Assembly: GCF_900142215.1 (NCBI RefSeq)
Contig: NZ_FRAC01000007.1
Location: 556,548-620,547 of the forward strand
Direction of reading: 5' to 3'
DNA: 64,000 bases
From: Anaerocolumna jejuensis DSM 15929
GTDB lineage: Bacteria; Bacillota; Clostridia; Lachnospirales; Lachnospiraceae
The notes below the pieces were generated by a model. The model was not told the origin of the DNA, did not search any database, and was given only the letters and a program-made list of their open reading frames with translations. The translations under genes and the position numbers were made by a program. This document shows positions 24,099-32,686 of this stretch, in pieces (the first letter of the stretch is position 1; each line of letters opens with the position of its first letter).

Positions 24099-25952
24099 TC
24101 AGATGGTAAGCTCAATTTTATACTTATCCAGCCAATAATTAATTTGAAGCAGATAGGCTATCATCTGGGGACCTGCCATTAACTGGCCGAACCAGGGCTT
24201 TCCGTAGTCGGAGGGTGCAGCGAGAAAATCGGCAACTTTTTTCTTATCTACCAATTTGTTGATGGGGGAAGAGGAATCCTTTAATATTTCGCCCAGACGG
24301 CTTGCCAGAATACCTTCATAGTGGGGATTATATGTCTTGGGATAAGGACTCTTTCTGCGGTAGAGTACCTCATCGGGAAGGAGGCCCCTGGCAGATTCCC
24401 GGAGCAGATGCTTTACCACACCGTCCCTGCATTTGATATCCCAGGGCACATTCCAGACATAATCCAGTATCCTGTGGTCAGCCAGGGGTACTCTTGCTTC
24501 TAACCCTGAAAACATGCTGGTTCTGTCCATGCGGTCTAAAAGTGTTGCCATAAACCATTTGATGTTAAGATAGGCGATTTCCCTGCGCCTGCCCTCTTCC
24601 GGACTTTCAAAGGGCAGCTTTGGAGTCTCAGCTACGGAGGTCTCATAGGTGTTATTGATATAATCCTCCAGCTGGAGTATATCTAACAGGTCATCCTTTA
24701 ATAACTGCTTTCTGGGTTCGATATTTCTGGACCAGGGGAAAGCATGGGCTTCAAAGGCTTCTTTACTGTGGAACCAGGGATAGCCTCCAAAGATTTCATC
24801 TGCGCATTCACCGGTCAGGGTAACCTTATTGAATTTTTTCACTTCACTGCAAAAGTGCAGCAGGGAGGAATCTACATCTGCCATACCCGGCAGGTCCTTT
24901 GCATCCACTGCTTTGTACAGGGCATCTGCAAGCTTGATATTATCACATTCCAGGTAGGTGTGGTTCGTATGGAAATGTTCTACCATCATATCCACATAGG
25001 GACGGTCTCTGGAGGGCTGGAAATCATTTGCCTTAAAATACTCATCGTTGCCGGCAAAATCAAAGGAGAAGGTATTCAGCTGTTCCCCTCTCTTAGCAAG
25101 CTCGTCAGCACAGACGGCTGTTACAATGCTGCTGTCAACGCCGCCGGAAAGAAAGGTGCAGATAGGAATATCGGAAACCATCTGCCTTATGATAGAGTCT
25201 TTTACCAAAAAGGCAGTCTTTTCTATGGTCTCTTCATAGGAATCCGTATGGGGCCTGCTGACTAGCTTCCAGTATTGGCAGGTTTTCATACCGTCACGGT
25301 TATAGACATTATAATAGCCCGGAAGAACCTCACTGCAATCCTTGAATACACCATTTCCGTAGGTTCTGGCGGGTCCTATTCCGAATACCTCACAAAGTCC
25401 CCCACGGTCAATTACAGGCCTTATTCCCGGATATTCAAAAAGCACCTTCAGCTCGGAGCCAAAGACGCAGACGCCATCCCTCAGGGTGTAAAAAAGAGGT
25501 TTTATTCCCAGCCGGTCCCGGAAAAGGCTTAAGGTCTCATTATCGGAATCCCAGATAGCAAATGCAAAAATACCGTTTAATTCTTTTACGAATTCATTGC
25601 CGTATTCGATAATTCCTACCAGTATGACCTCTGTGTCGCTGGTGGTCTGAAAGCGCCAGCCCTTAAGCTCCAAATCCTCCCGCAGTTCACTGGTATTATA
25701 GAGCTCACCGTTATATATAATCGTATACAGACGATTTCCAATCTTTCTGCTCATAGGCTGCTTGCCATTTGCCAGGTCGATAATAGAGAGTCTGGCATGG
25801 GCAAAACCAACATGTTCAGCCAGCATGTATCCGTCTTCATCAGGGCCTCTGTGCTTAATACTGTTTTTCATATTTGCCAGGGTGTCCTGCCACTTGGCAG
25901 ACCTGCTGGTGTAATTTTCCTTGAAGCTGCAAAAACCTGCTATACCGCACAT
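24099..25952 (-). CDS. asnB: Asparagine synthase (glutamine-hydrolysing)
   Basis: 617 residues when started at the ATG at 25952, which makes Cys the second residue (MCGIAGF), the obligatory N-terminal nucleophile of the class II glutaminase; an upstream ATG at 26015 would bury it. The glutaminase domain covers about 1-210 (RLSIIDL, NGELYN, SDTEV), and the synthetase domain has the ATP-pyrophosphatase loop SGGVDSS at about 269-275. The product makes asparagine from aspartate, ATP and glutamine in the cytoplasm. The ribosome site is GGATGGTGG. It is divergent from the H-NOX receptor gene. Confidence 0.95.
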   Translation of the reverse strand: MCGIAGFCSFKENYTSRSAKWQDTLANMKNSIKHRGPDEDGYMLAEHVGFAHARLSIIDLANGKQPMSRKIGNRLYTIIYNGELYNTSELREDLELKGWRFQTTSDTEVILVGIIEYGNEFVKELNGIFAFAIWDSDNETLSLFRDRLGIKPLFYTLRDGVCVFGSELKVLFEYPGIRPVIDRGGLCEVFGIGPARTYGNGVFKDCSEVLPGYYNVYNRDGMKTCQYWKLVSRPHTDSYEETIEKTAFLVKDSIIRQMVSDIPICTFLSGGVDSSIVTAVCADELAKRGEQLNTFSFDFAGNDEYFKANDFQPSRDRPYVDMMVEHFHTNHTYLECDNIKLADALYKAVDAKDLPGMADVDSSLLHFCSEVKKFNKVTLTGECADEIFGGYPWFHSKEAFEAHAFPWSRNIEPRKQLLKDDLLDILQLEDYINNTYETSVAETPKLPFESPEEGRRREIAYLNIKWFMATLLDRMDRTSMFSGLEARVPLADHRILDYVWNVPWDIKCRDGVVKHLLRESARGLLPDEVLYRRKSPYPKTYNPHYEGILASRLGEILKDSSSPINKLVDKKKVADFLAAPSDYGKPWFGQLMAGPQMIAYLLQINYWLDKYKIELTI

Positions 25953-26095
25953 TTTGCCACCATCCTTAATTATAATAGTTATTCTATGCATGATAAAAAA
26001 GGATGATACCCGCATATAGACAAATGGAAGCGGCGCCAGGGAATTTACTAACCAAGCAGTTGTAAAATTTATCTTTCAGAGCAGGTTGCACCATA

Positions 26096-26124
26096 TTGTA
26101 TTTTAGAAATGGATGCTTTATAAT
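26096..26124 (+). promoter_or_regulatory. Candidate promoter of the H-NOX chemoreceptor
   Basis: TTGTAT (26096-26101), 17 bases, TATAAT (26119-26124). A second TATAAT at 26173-26178 has no matching -35. Confidence 0.4.
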
Positions 26125-26201
26125 GAGTAGGGAATTATGAGACAAATAAGGGAAAAGTGTTATAAATAAAGGTATAATATCAATTCAAAGGAGGAAAATT
26201 T

Positions 26202-27995
26202 ATGAAAGGTACAGTTGTTTCATCTTGGGTAGAATCCTGCAGAAGGCTGTATGGTGATGAAATTGTAAATAATGCTTTAAAGAACTTTAATCTTTCAAGT
26301 GATCATATATTTACACCATTTGAAGATGTTGAGGACAGGGTAGCAAGGGGAATTGTTGATCATATCGGAAACCAGATGAGTAAGACAACAAAGGAAATCT
26401 GGAATACCATGGGTGAAGAGAACATCAAAACCTTTAGTAAAAACTATCCCGGGTTCTTCCGCCATGAATCGGCCTATCAGTTTTTAAAGTCTATGAATGA
26501 TGTTCATGTTATAGTAATGAAACGCTTCCGTGGAGCAAAACCTCCTATTCTTGATGTGGTTCCCATCTCTTCTCATGAAATTTTATTTACATACCGCTCG
26601 AAAAGAGGGATGATTGACTATCTTATCGGACTGACCCAGGGTGCCATCAAGCATTTTAATGAAAAGGCTGCCATTGTAGTTATGTATCAGAAGGAAGAAG
26701 AAACCCAGTTAAAGTTAACCTTTGAGAAGGAAATCCAATCAACAAAGAAGTACCGCATTAACAAACTTTTATCCTTTGGATTTATTAAAAATACAGCAGC
26801 AAAGGCTTCTATCGTGAATACGGTGATTGTTGGGGCCGTCTCACTGATACTGTCCCAGGACGGATTAAAAACTGCCGTTTTAGCTGCAGTGACCTTTCTG
26901 ATTTCCTTTCTGTCAGGCAGTCTTCTGAACCGCCCGAAAAGGATGATAATACAGGAGCTAAAGAATTTAAGCGAGCGCAAATTTGTAGAATCCATCGCTT
27001 TGAAGTCAGGGGATGAGTATGAAGCCTATATGGAACAGATAAATGAGGTCAAGAGGAATATCCAGAAGGATTTTATTGGCTTCAATGCCATTGTGGATGA
27101 GTTATACACCTTTAACAAATCGGTATCGGAGATTGCAGGAACCATGAAAAATACCTCCGATGATATCACCGCTGTTCTTGACCAGGTTGCGCAGGCAGCT
27201 ATTACCCAGGCAGAGGATACTACAAAGGCCATAACCATTCTGGATGGCAGCGTTCAGAATGTTACGAGCATATCCAATGACGGCCAGGCCAATAAGACAC
27301 AGATAGAAGAGGCGGTTACAGGGATTGAAGATAGCTTTCAGAATGTACAGGCCACGGCAGCCCAGATAACCACAGTGCTGAACAGCTTTCGGAATATCAA
27401 GAAGGAAAGTACGGAATTAAAGAATAATGCAGACGATATTACCCAGATCGTATTAATCGTAGCAGCGATTGCGAAGCAGATTAATTTACTGGCCTTAAAT
27501 GCTTCCATTGAAGCAGCAAGGGCAGGTGAGGCCGGAAAGGGCTTTACCGTTGTGGCAGAAGAAGTCAGAAAGCTTTCGGAAGAAACCAATCAGGCAGTAA
27601 AGCAGATTAATGAAAGTCTTATGACCTTTGCTTCCAGTATCGGAGTTGTAGTAGAGGGAATTGATACGCAGTATTCCGTACTGGAGAACGAAAATACCAA
27701 GCTCACAGACGCCGTTATGAAATCCAGCCAAATGAACCAGAATCTGAAGGTGGTATCGGAATTTCTCATTAAAAATTCCAGCGAGCTGAAGTCGGAGGCA
27801 GATAATATCACGGTTCTTTTTGACGGCATCCAGAACCTTGCTGCCATTGCAGAAGAGAATTCCGCATCCACACAGGAGGCAAATTCCAATGTGACTGTTT
27901 ATGTGGAGCAGATAAAGAAGCTGACGGAGCAGATAAATGTATTTGATGCAATGATACAAAACTTTCAGGAGGACTTAAGCAATTATATAATTTAA
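26202..27995 (+). CDS. H-NOX (heme NO/O2-binding) chemoreceptor
   Basis: 597 residues. Residues 1-185 form an H-NOX domain that aligns without gaps through residue 140 with the remembered sequence of the Thermoanaerobacter tengcongensis Tar4H H-NOX. The heme ligand His102 (MNDVHVIV), propionate-binding YxSxR (Tyr131, Ser133, Arg135), Pro115, and the distal O2-bonding network Trp9, Asn74 and Tyr140 are all present. Two adjacent hydrophobic helices (about 202-245) anchor it; the signalling domain has tip INLLALNASIEAARAGE near 425. The heme domain is predicted to lie in the cytoplasm. Role: gas sensing (O2 avoidance or NO) feeding CheA. AAAGGAGG (26188-26195) fixes the start. Palindrome B follows its 3' end. 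Confidence 0.93.
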   Translation: MKGTVVSSWVESCRRLYGDEIVNNALKNFNLSSDHIFTPFEDVEDRVARGIVDHIGNQMSKTTKEIWNTMGEENIKTFSKNYPGFFRHESAYQFLKSMNDVHVIVMKRFRGAKPPILDVVPISSHEILFTYRSKRGMIDYLIGLTQGAIKHFNEKAAIVVMYQKEEETQLKLTFEKEIQSTKKYRINKLLSFGFIKNTAAKASIVNTVIVGAVSLILSQDGLKTAVLAAVTFLISFLSGSLLNRPKRMIIQELKNLSERKFVESIALKSGDEYEAYMEQINEVKRNIQKDFIGFNAIVDELYTFNKSVSEIAGTMKNTSDDITAVLDQVAQAAITQAEDTTKAITILDGSVQNVTSISNDGQANKTQIEEAVTGIEDSFQNVQATAAQITTVLNSFRNIKKESTELKNNADDITQIVLIVAAIAKQINLLALNASIEAARAGEAGKGFTVVAEEVRKLSEETNQAVKQINESLMTFASSIGVVVEGIDTQYSVLENENTKLTDAVMKSSQMNQNLKVVSEFLIKNSSELKSEADNITVLFDGIQNLAAIAEENSASTQEANSNVTVYVEQIKKLTEQINVFDAMIQNFQEDLSNYII

Positions 27996-28059
27996 TAATT
28001 GTACTTATGATATATAAATTAATTTTAGGATGGCAAAGGGCAGTTTCTCGCAAGGGGAC

Positions 28060-28269
28060 GGCAGTTTGCACAAAATAGAAAGCTTCCTGCTTCATTCCAA
28101 TGTATAAGAAGTCCTAATTCTCTGAAGCTTTTGTGCTGGACATATCATCAAACAGATAACTCGTGGGCTCAGACAATCTGTTTGATGATATAGCACAAAA
28201 GCTTCAGAGAAAAGGACTTCTAATACATTTCCATAGGCGCAGGAAGCTTTCTATTTTGTGCAAACTGCC
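28060..28269. repeat. Long palindrome, copy B (210-bp hairpin element)
   Basis: Nearly identical to copy A at 2767-2976 and of the same length, in the same orientation. Identity extends beyond the hairpin on the left (AGGGCAGTTT.TC.CAAGGGGAC) and weakly on the right (ATTTGTTGGGGGA). It lies 65 bases after the H-NOX receptor stop. The 560-base gap to arcC also holds the terminator at 28338 and the 19-bp tandem repeats. Confidence 0.9.
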
Positions 28270-28337
28270 TGTGTACTATGGGAAACAGGGTATTTGTTGG
28301 GGGAAGCAGATTATATGGTATGAGAGTTATTGATATG

Positions 28338-28388
28338 AAAGGCCTTAGCATTTTGGAGAGAGAAGTCTCTGAAATGTTAAGGCCTTTT
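28338..28388. terminator. Terminator-like hairpin
   Basis: AAAGGCCTTAGCATTT and AAATGTTAAGGCCTTTT pair with one mismatch, with an inner AGAG/CTCT stem; T-rich on the plus strand and A-rich before it, so it may work in both directions between the H-NOX receptor and arcC. Confidence 0.7.
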
Positions 28389-28410
28389 CATTAAAAGGTT
28401 ATAATGCTTT

Positions 28411-28562
28411 GCTTAAGGATATTTATTATGCTTAAGGATATTTATTATGCTTAAGGATATTTATTATGCTTAAAGATGTTTATTTTGTTTAAGGATATTT
28501 ATATTGTTTAAGGATATTTATTTTGTTTAAGGATAATTATTTTGCTTAAGAATATTTATTTG
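28411..28562. repeat. Eight tandem 19-bp repeats overlapping the arcC stop codon
   Basis: Units of GCTTAAGGATATTTATTAT or close variants start at 28411, 28430, 28449, 28468, 28487, 28506, 28525 and 28544. The first three are identical and the rest diverge toward arcC; the last unit contains the arcC stop codon (28556-28558). There are no spacers, so it is not a CRISPR array. Confidence 0.95.
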
Positions 28563-29488
28563 ATAAAATGTGTGCCGGTTTTTCCGTGTACGGCATCCAG
28601 GGCTTTATCAATGCTGGTAACAATGGCCTCTCTGGTATCGGAGCTGTCGATAAAACGGACGGAGGCTTCAATTTTGGGAAGGATGGAACCTGCTTCAAAC
28701 ATATTCTTTTCAATGTATTCCTTTGCCTCGGACAGAGACAGGGTATCAAGAGGATGCTGGTCAGCCTCTCCATAGGCATAGTATACTTTTTCAGAACCGG
28801 TTAAAAATAAAAGGAGCTGGGCACCTACTGCTTCGGCTAGCAATTCACTGGTGGCATCCTTTTCTATTACGGCACTTGCGCCTTTTAGGACAGTGCCCTG
28901 TTCCAGGACGGGAATACCGCCGCCGCCTGCGGCAATTACCACCTGATTGGCATCCAGGAGGGCGCTGATGGAATCGATTTCATATATTTCAAGAGGCTTG
29001 GGGGAAGCGATAATTCTGCGGTAGCCCTTTTCCTCTTTTACAACATGGTTTCCCTTTTGTTTTTCCTTTTCTGCCTCTTCCTCGGACATGTATCTGCCAA
29101 TAATCTTGGTAGGATTTGCAAAGGCCTCATCGAAGGGGTCTACCTTCACCTGGGTTATAATGGTGGCTACGGGTCTGTAAAGGCCTCTGTTTAACAATTC
29201 AGTACGCAGTATGTTCTGAAGGTCATAGCCCATGTAGCCCTGGCTCAGGGAACTGCATACGGGCATGGGAGCCACTGTGTAGTGATTATCAAGCCTTGCG
29301 AATTCTGTCATGGCTGTATGGAGCATTCCCACCTGGGGACCATTGCTGTGTGTTATAACAATATCATAATTATCTTCAACCAAATCTGCGATTGCTTTAG
29401 CAGCATTCTTAACTGCCTTCTGCTGTTCAGGAAATGTTTCACCGAAGGCGTTTCTGCCCAGGGCAACGACTATTCTCTTCTTTGGCAT
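28556..29488 (-). CDS. arcC: Carbamate kinase
   Basis: 310 residues, full length. It transfers phosphate from carbamoyl phosphate to ADP, making ATP, ammonia and CO2 in the cytoplasm. Family segments are present: ALGRNAFG near the N-terminus (classical ALGGNALG, here with Arg), HSNGPQVGML, MGYDLQN, KPIGR-like KIIGRYMSEEEA, VIAAGGGGIPV, and EKDATSELLAE. Neither arginine deiminase nor ornithine carbamoyltransferase is nearby, so it is a stand-alone copy, possibly serving allantoin, agmatine or nucleotide catabolism encoded elsewhere. The ribosome site AAGAGGTAC precedes the ATG. Its 3' end merges into the 19-bp tandem repeats. Confidence 0.92.
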   Translation of the reverse strand: MPKKRIVVALGRNAFGETFPEQQKAVKNAAKAIADLVEDNYDIVITHSNGPQVGMLHTAMTEFARLDNHYTVAPMPVCSSLSQGYMGYDLQNILRTELLNRGLYRPVATIITQVKVDPFDEAFANPTKIIGRYMSEEEAEKEKQKGNHVVKEEKGYRRIIASPKPLEIYEIDSISALLDANQVVIAAGGGGIPVLEQGTVLKGASAVIEKDATSELLAEAVGAQLLLFLTGSEKVYYAYGEADQHPLDTLSLSEAKEYIEKNMFEAGSILPKIEASVRFIDSSDTREAIVTSIDKALDAVHGKTGTHFIK

Positions 29489-29732
29489 AACAGTACCTCT
29501 TTTCTAATGGATTATTAGCAGAACCTTTTCCCCTTAGTTTTCTGCTAAGGAATGAATACCTTTATTATATTATATCCGGAGAAAAAAGAAAAGATAAAAG
29601 CGCCTGTAATAAGTCTTATTATTAATCATAATAAATTTCCAGTAAATGATTTCTTGCGTTTCTTTGAAAAGTATGATAGTTTAATAAGGTAACGTGATGA
29701 TACATTATCTAATTGCATTGCAAAATTTGTTC

Positions 29733-29761
29733 TTGACAACACAGGTATAATTGTATACAAT
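29733..29761 (+). promoter_or_regulatory. Promoter with overlapping GntR-type operator
   Basis: TTGACA (29733-29738), 17 bases, TACAAT (29756-29761). The -10 is embedded in the perfect 12-bp palindrome ATTGTATACAAT (29750-29761), a shape typical of FadR-subfamily GntR operators. A GntR/FCD regulator gene closes the downstream operon (32687), suggesting autoregulation. The transcript would have a leader of about 300 bases containing the 17-bp repeats. Confidence 0.65.
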
Positions 29762-29835
29762 AAGGCGGATTAATAAATTCGGGCATCGGAGTACATACAT
29801 TTCAGAGTACAGAGGTGCAGGAGTACACTTATGTA

Positions 29836-29973
29836 GGGGATACACACACATAAGGGATACATCTAAATAAAGGATACACATATTAAGGGATACACATATA
29901 AAAGAGATACATACATAAAAGAGATACATACATAAAAGAGATACACAAACAGCTGGGATACATATGTCGGGGG
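29836..29973. repeat. Eight 17-bp imperfect tandem repeats in the citrate operon leader
   Basis: The core GGGATACAYAYATAA recurs with GATAC at 29839, 29856, 29873, 29889, 29906, 29923, 29940 and 29957, a 17-base period with one 16-base step. Two units (AAAAGAGATACATACAT) are identical. It lies between the promoter and the start codon. Confidence 0.85.
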
Positions 29974-30071
29974 GACAGTAAGCAGGGGAGATAGAATCAG
30001 CAGGCGTGTAATATACAGCCTGATATCAATTTCTTATACATAGACTTAATAAAAGAATGAGGAGCAAAGCG

Positions 30072-31451
30072 ATGGAAAACAGGAAAGTATTTATGAACCG
30101 TCAGAATAACCTGCTTGAGCTGGAGGAGCACCTGTATACTCTGGTTGATGTGGAGCAGCCAAATGTTTTCAGAAATTTATTTCCCTATGATGAGGTCCCC
30201 AAAATAGCCTTCAATGACAGAATAGTACCTCACAATTTTCCGGAAGAAATATGGATAACAGATACTACCTTCCGCGACGGACAGCAATCCAGGGCTCCTT
30301 ATTCTACCGAACAGATTGTTACGATATTTGATTATCTCCACAAGCTGGGAGGACCGAAGGGAATTATCAGACAGAGTGAATTCTTTCTCTACAGCAAAAA
30401 GGACCGGGATGCGGTGTACAAATGCATGGAAAAGGGATACCAGTTTCCGGAGGTCACTTCCTGGATAAGAGCCAGCAAGAAGGATTTCCAGCTGGTGAAG
30501 GACATCGGTATGAAGGAGACCGGAATCCTGGTCAGCTGCTCGGATTACCATATCTTTTACAAGATGAAGATGACAAGAAGAGAGGCTATGAACCATTATT
30601 TAAATATTGTCCAGGAATGTCTTGAGACTGGAGTTGCTCCAAGATGCCACCTGGAGGATATTACCCGTTCCGACATTCATGGCTTTGTTATCCCCTTTTG
30701 CATGGAGCTGATGAAGTTAGGGGAAAGGTATAATATACCGGTTAAGATAAGAGCCTGCGATACCATGGGCTATGGAGTGAATTTCTCCGGTGCGGTAATT
30801 CCAAGGTCCGTTCAGGGAATCATCTACGGCCTTGTGACCCATGGAGGCATCCCGTCTCAGTTACTGGAATGGCATGGGCATAATGATTTCTATAAAGCGG
30901 TAACCAATTCCACCACAGCCTGGCTGTATGGCGCCAGCGGTGTAAACTGCTCCCTTTTCGGTATTGGAGAGCGGACCGGCAACACCCCTCTGGAGGCTAT
31001 GGTGTTTGAATATGCACAGTTAAAGGGAACCCTGGACGGCATGGATACCACGGCAATAACGGAGCTTGCAGATTACTTTACCAGGGAGATCGGATACAGG
31101 ATACCGGCAAGAACTCCCTTTGTTGGAAAGAATTTTAATGTGACCAGAGCAGGAATTCATGCCGATGGGCTATTGAAAAATGAAGAGATTTATAATATAT
31201 TTGATACTGGGAAATTCTTAAACAGGCCTGCCCTGGTGGCAGTATCCAATACGTCAGGACTTGCAGGGATTGCCCATTGGATTAACAGCTATTTTAAGCT
31301 GAAAGGAACGGAAGCAGTTGACAAGAATGATTCTTTAGTTCTTAAGGTAAAGGAATGGGTTGACAAAGAGTACGACAGCGGACGTGTAACCGTCATAACG
31401 GATGAAGAGCTTATTACGGTTATTAACGAAGTGAAAGAAGCACAGAAATAA
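30072..31451 (+). CDS. Probable (Re)-citrate synthase (HMGL/DRE-TIM family)
   Basis: 459 residues. The TIM-barrel begins with WITDTTFRDGQQSR (DTTFRDG is the catalytic/metal motif of the isopropylmalate/homocitrate synthase superfamily) and carries the metal-binding EWHGHNDF. The segments RQSEFFLYS, ACDTMGYG, GIGERTGN and FNVTRAGIHADGL closely resemble the anaerobe (Re)-citrate synthases known from Clostridium kluyveri and Desulfovibrio, rather than LeuA. It would condense oxaloacetate and acetyl-CoA. The next gene, an isocitrate/isopropylmalate-type dehydrogenase, supports a route citrate to 2-oxoglutarate for glutamate; aconitase is not in the window. The start is the ATG at 30072 with GAGGAG at 30059-30064; an ATG at 30057 overlaps that site. 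Homocitrate or isopropylmalate synthase are the alternatives. Confidence 0.75.
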   Translation: MENRKVFMNRQNNLLELEEHLYTLVDVEQPNVFRNLFPYDEVPKIAFNDRIVPHNFPEEIWITDTTFRDGQQSRAPYSTEQIVTIFDYLHKLGGPKGIIRQSEFFLYSKKDRDAVYKCMEKGYQFPEVTSWIRASKKDFQLVKDIGMKETGILVSCSDYHIFYKMKMTRREAMNHYLNIVQECLETGVAPRCHLEDITRSDIHGFVIPFCMELMKLGERYNIPVKIRACDTMGYGVNFSGAVIPRSVQGIIYGLVTHGGIPSQLLEWHGHNDFYKAVTNSTTAWLYGASGVNCSLFGIGERTGNTPLEAMVFEYAQLKGTLDGMDTTAITELADYFTREIGYRIPARTPFVGKNFNVTRAGIHADGLLKNEEIYNIFDTGKFLNRPALVAVSNTSGLAGIAHWINSYFKLKGTEAVDKNDSLVLKVKEWVDKEYDSGRVTVITDEELITVINEVKEAQK

Positions 31452-31515
31452 TTCCGGCTATGCGGCAGCAGGCATTGGAAGAACAAAAGTACATAGAAGA
31501 AAGGTATGGTATAAG

Positions 31516-32676
31516 ATGACAGAGTACATACAGGCAGCAAAAGAAAAATTCGGAAAACTTTTAGAAGAGCAGTTAATACGTGTAGAAGCAATGAAACAGC
31601 AGGCTGATTTTGTAAATTATAAAGATTTGGAGCAAATCACAGTTGGCGTGTGCGGAGGAGATGGCATAGGACCTGCGATTACAGGGCAGGCTCAGAGAGT
31701 ATTGGAATTCCTTTTAAAAGAGGAAGTCAAGAAGGGAAAGGTTGCATTTAAAACCATTGAAGGTCTGACAATAGAGCACAGGGCAGAAACCTTAAAAGCA
31801 ATTCCCGAGGACGTTCTGACAGAGTTAAAGGCCTGTAATGTAATATTAAAAGGACCTACCACAACACCCAGAAAGGGAGATCCCTGGCCAAATGTCGAAA
31901 GTGCCAATGTGGCCATGAGAAAGGAACTGGATTTATTTGCTAATATGCGTCCGGTCCGCATACCGGAGCAGGGCATTGACTGGACCTTCTTCCGTGAGAA
32001 TACGGAAGGTGCCTATGCGGTAGGCAGTAAGGGCTTTCCTGTAACAGAGGATTTGGGGGTTGATTTTACCTTTGTGACCAGCCAGGGAACAGAGAGAATT
32101 ATCCGAGCAGCCTTTGAATATGCCAAAGCAAACGGGAAAACAAGAGTGACAGCCGTAACCAAGGCAAATATTATTAAGACAACAGACGGTAAGTTCCTGG
32201 ATATCTTTAAGGAAATTGCAGGTGAATATCCGGGCATTGAAGCAGATGACTGGTATATTGACATCATGACAGCCAAGCTGGTGGACGAAAAGAGAAGAAG
32301 AGATTTTCAGGTACTTGTACTTCCGAATCTCTACGGAGATATTCTTACCGATGAAGCTGCCGAATTCCAGGGTGGTGTCGGAACAGCAGGAAGTGCCAAT
32401 ATCGGTAAGGAATATGCAATGTTTGAAGCCATTCATGGTTCTGCACCCAGAATGGTGGATGAGGGAAGAGAGATTTATGCGGACCCCTGCAGCGTAATCA
32501 GGGCAGGTGCCATGCTTTTATCCCATATCGGTTATCAGGAGGAAGCAGTTAAGCTTTATAAAGCTCTTGATATCTGTACCGTAACAGAGAGAAAGTTAGT
32601 CATCACAGGAAGAAATACCGGTGCGACCAGTGCAGAATTCGCAGAGTATCTGATGGAGACCATAGAAAAGCTTTAG
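31516..32676 (+). CDS. Isocitrate dehydrogenase-type decarboxylating dehydrogenase
   Basis: 386 residues of the isocitrate/isopropylmalate dehydrogenase family. Visible features are the nucleotide-binding start CGGDGIGPAITGQAQRVL, the substrate Arg/Ser region (NVESANVAMRKELDLFANMRPVR), RENTEGAYAVGSKG, the catalytic-lysine region TKANIIKTTDG, the Mg-binding NLYGDILTDEAAEFQGGVG, and EAIHGSAPRMVDEGREIYADP. A 45-residue N-terminal extension precedes the domain. Paired with a (Re)-citrate synthase, isocitrate is the likeliest substrate, giving 2-oxoglutarate; NAD versus NADP use is not decided. The GntR ribosome site overlaps its stop codon. Confidence 0.85.
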   Translation: MTEYIQAAKEKFGKLLEEQLIRVEAMKQQADFVNYKDLEQITVGVCGGDGIGPAITGQAQRVLEFLLKEEVKKGKVAFKTIEGLTIEHRAETLKAIPEDVLTELKACNVILKGPTTTPRKGDPWPNVESANVAMRKELDLFANMRPVRIPEQGIDWTFFRENTEGAYAVGSKGFPVTEDLGVDFTFVTSQGTERIIRAAFEYAKANGKTRVTAVTKANIIKTTDGKFLDIFKEIAGEYPGIEADDWYIDIMTAKLVDEKRRRDFQVLVLPNLYGDILTDEAAEFQGGVGTAGSANIGKEYAMFEAIHGSAPRMVDEGREIYADPCSVIRAGAMLLSHIGYQEEAVKLYKALDICTVTERKLVITGRNTGATSAEFAEYLMETIEKL

Positions 32677-32686
32677 GAGGAATTTT

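Noticed and set aside
24321..26006. Plus-strand ORFs opposite asnB
   Set aside because: All lie within the asparagine synthase coding region, which is complete and has both active-site signatures.
28411..29973. CRISPR array
   Set aside because: The 19-bp and 17-bp units are contiguous with no unique spacers, and no cas genes are present.
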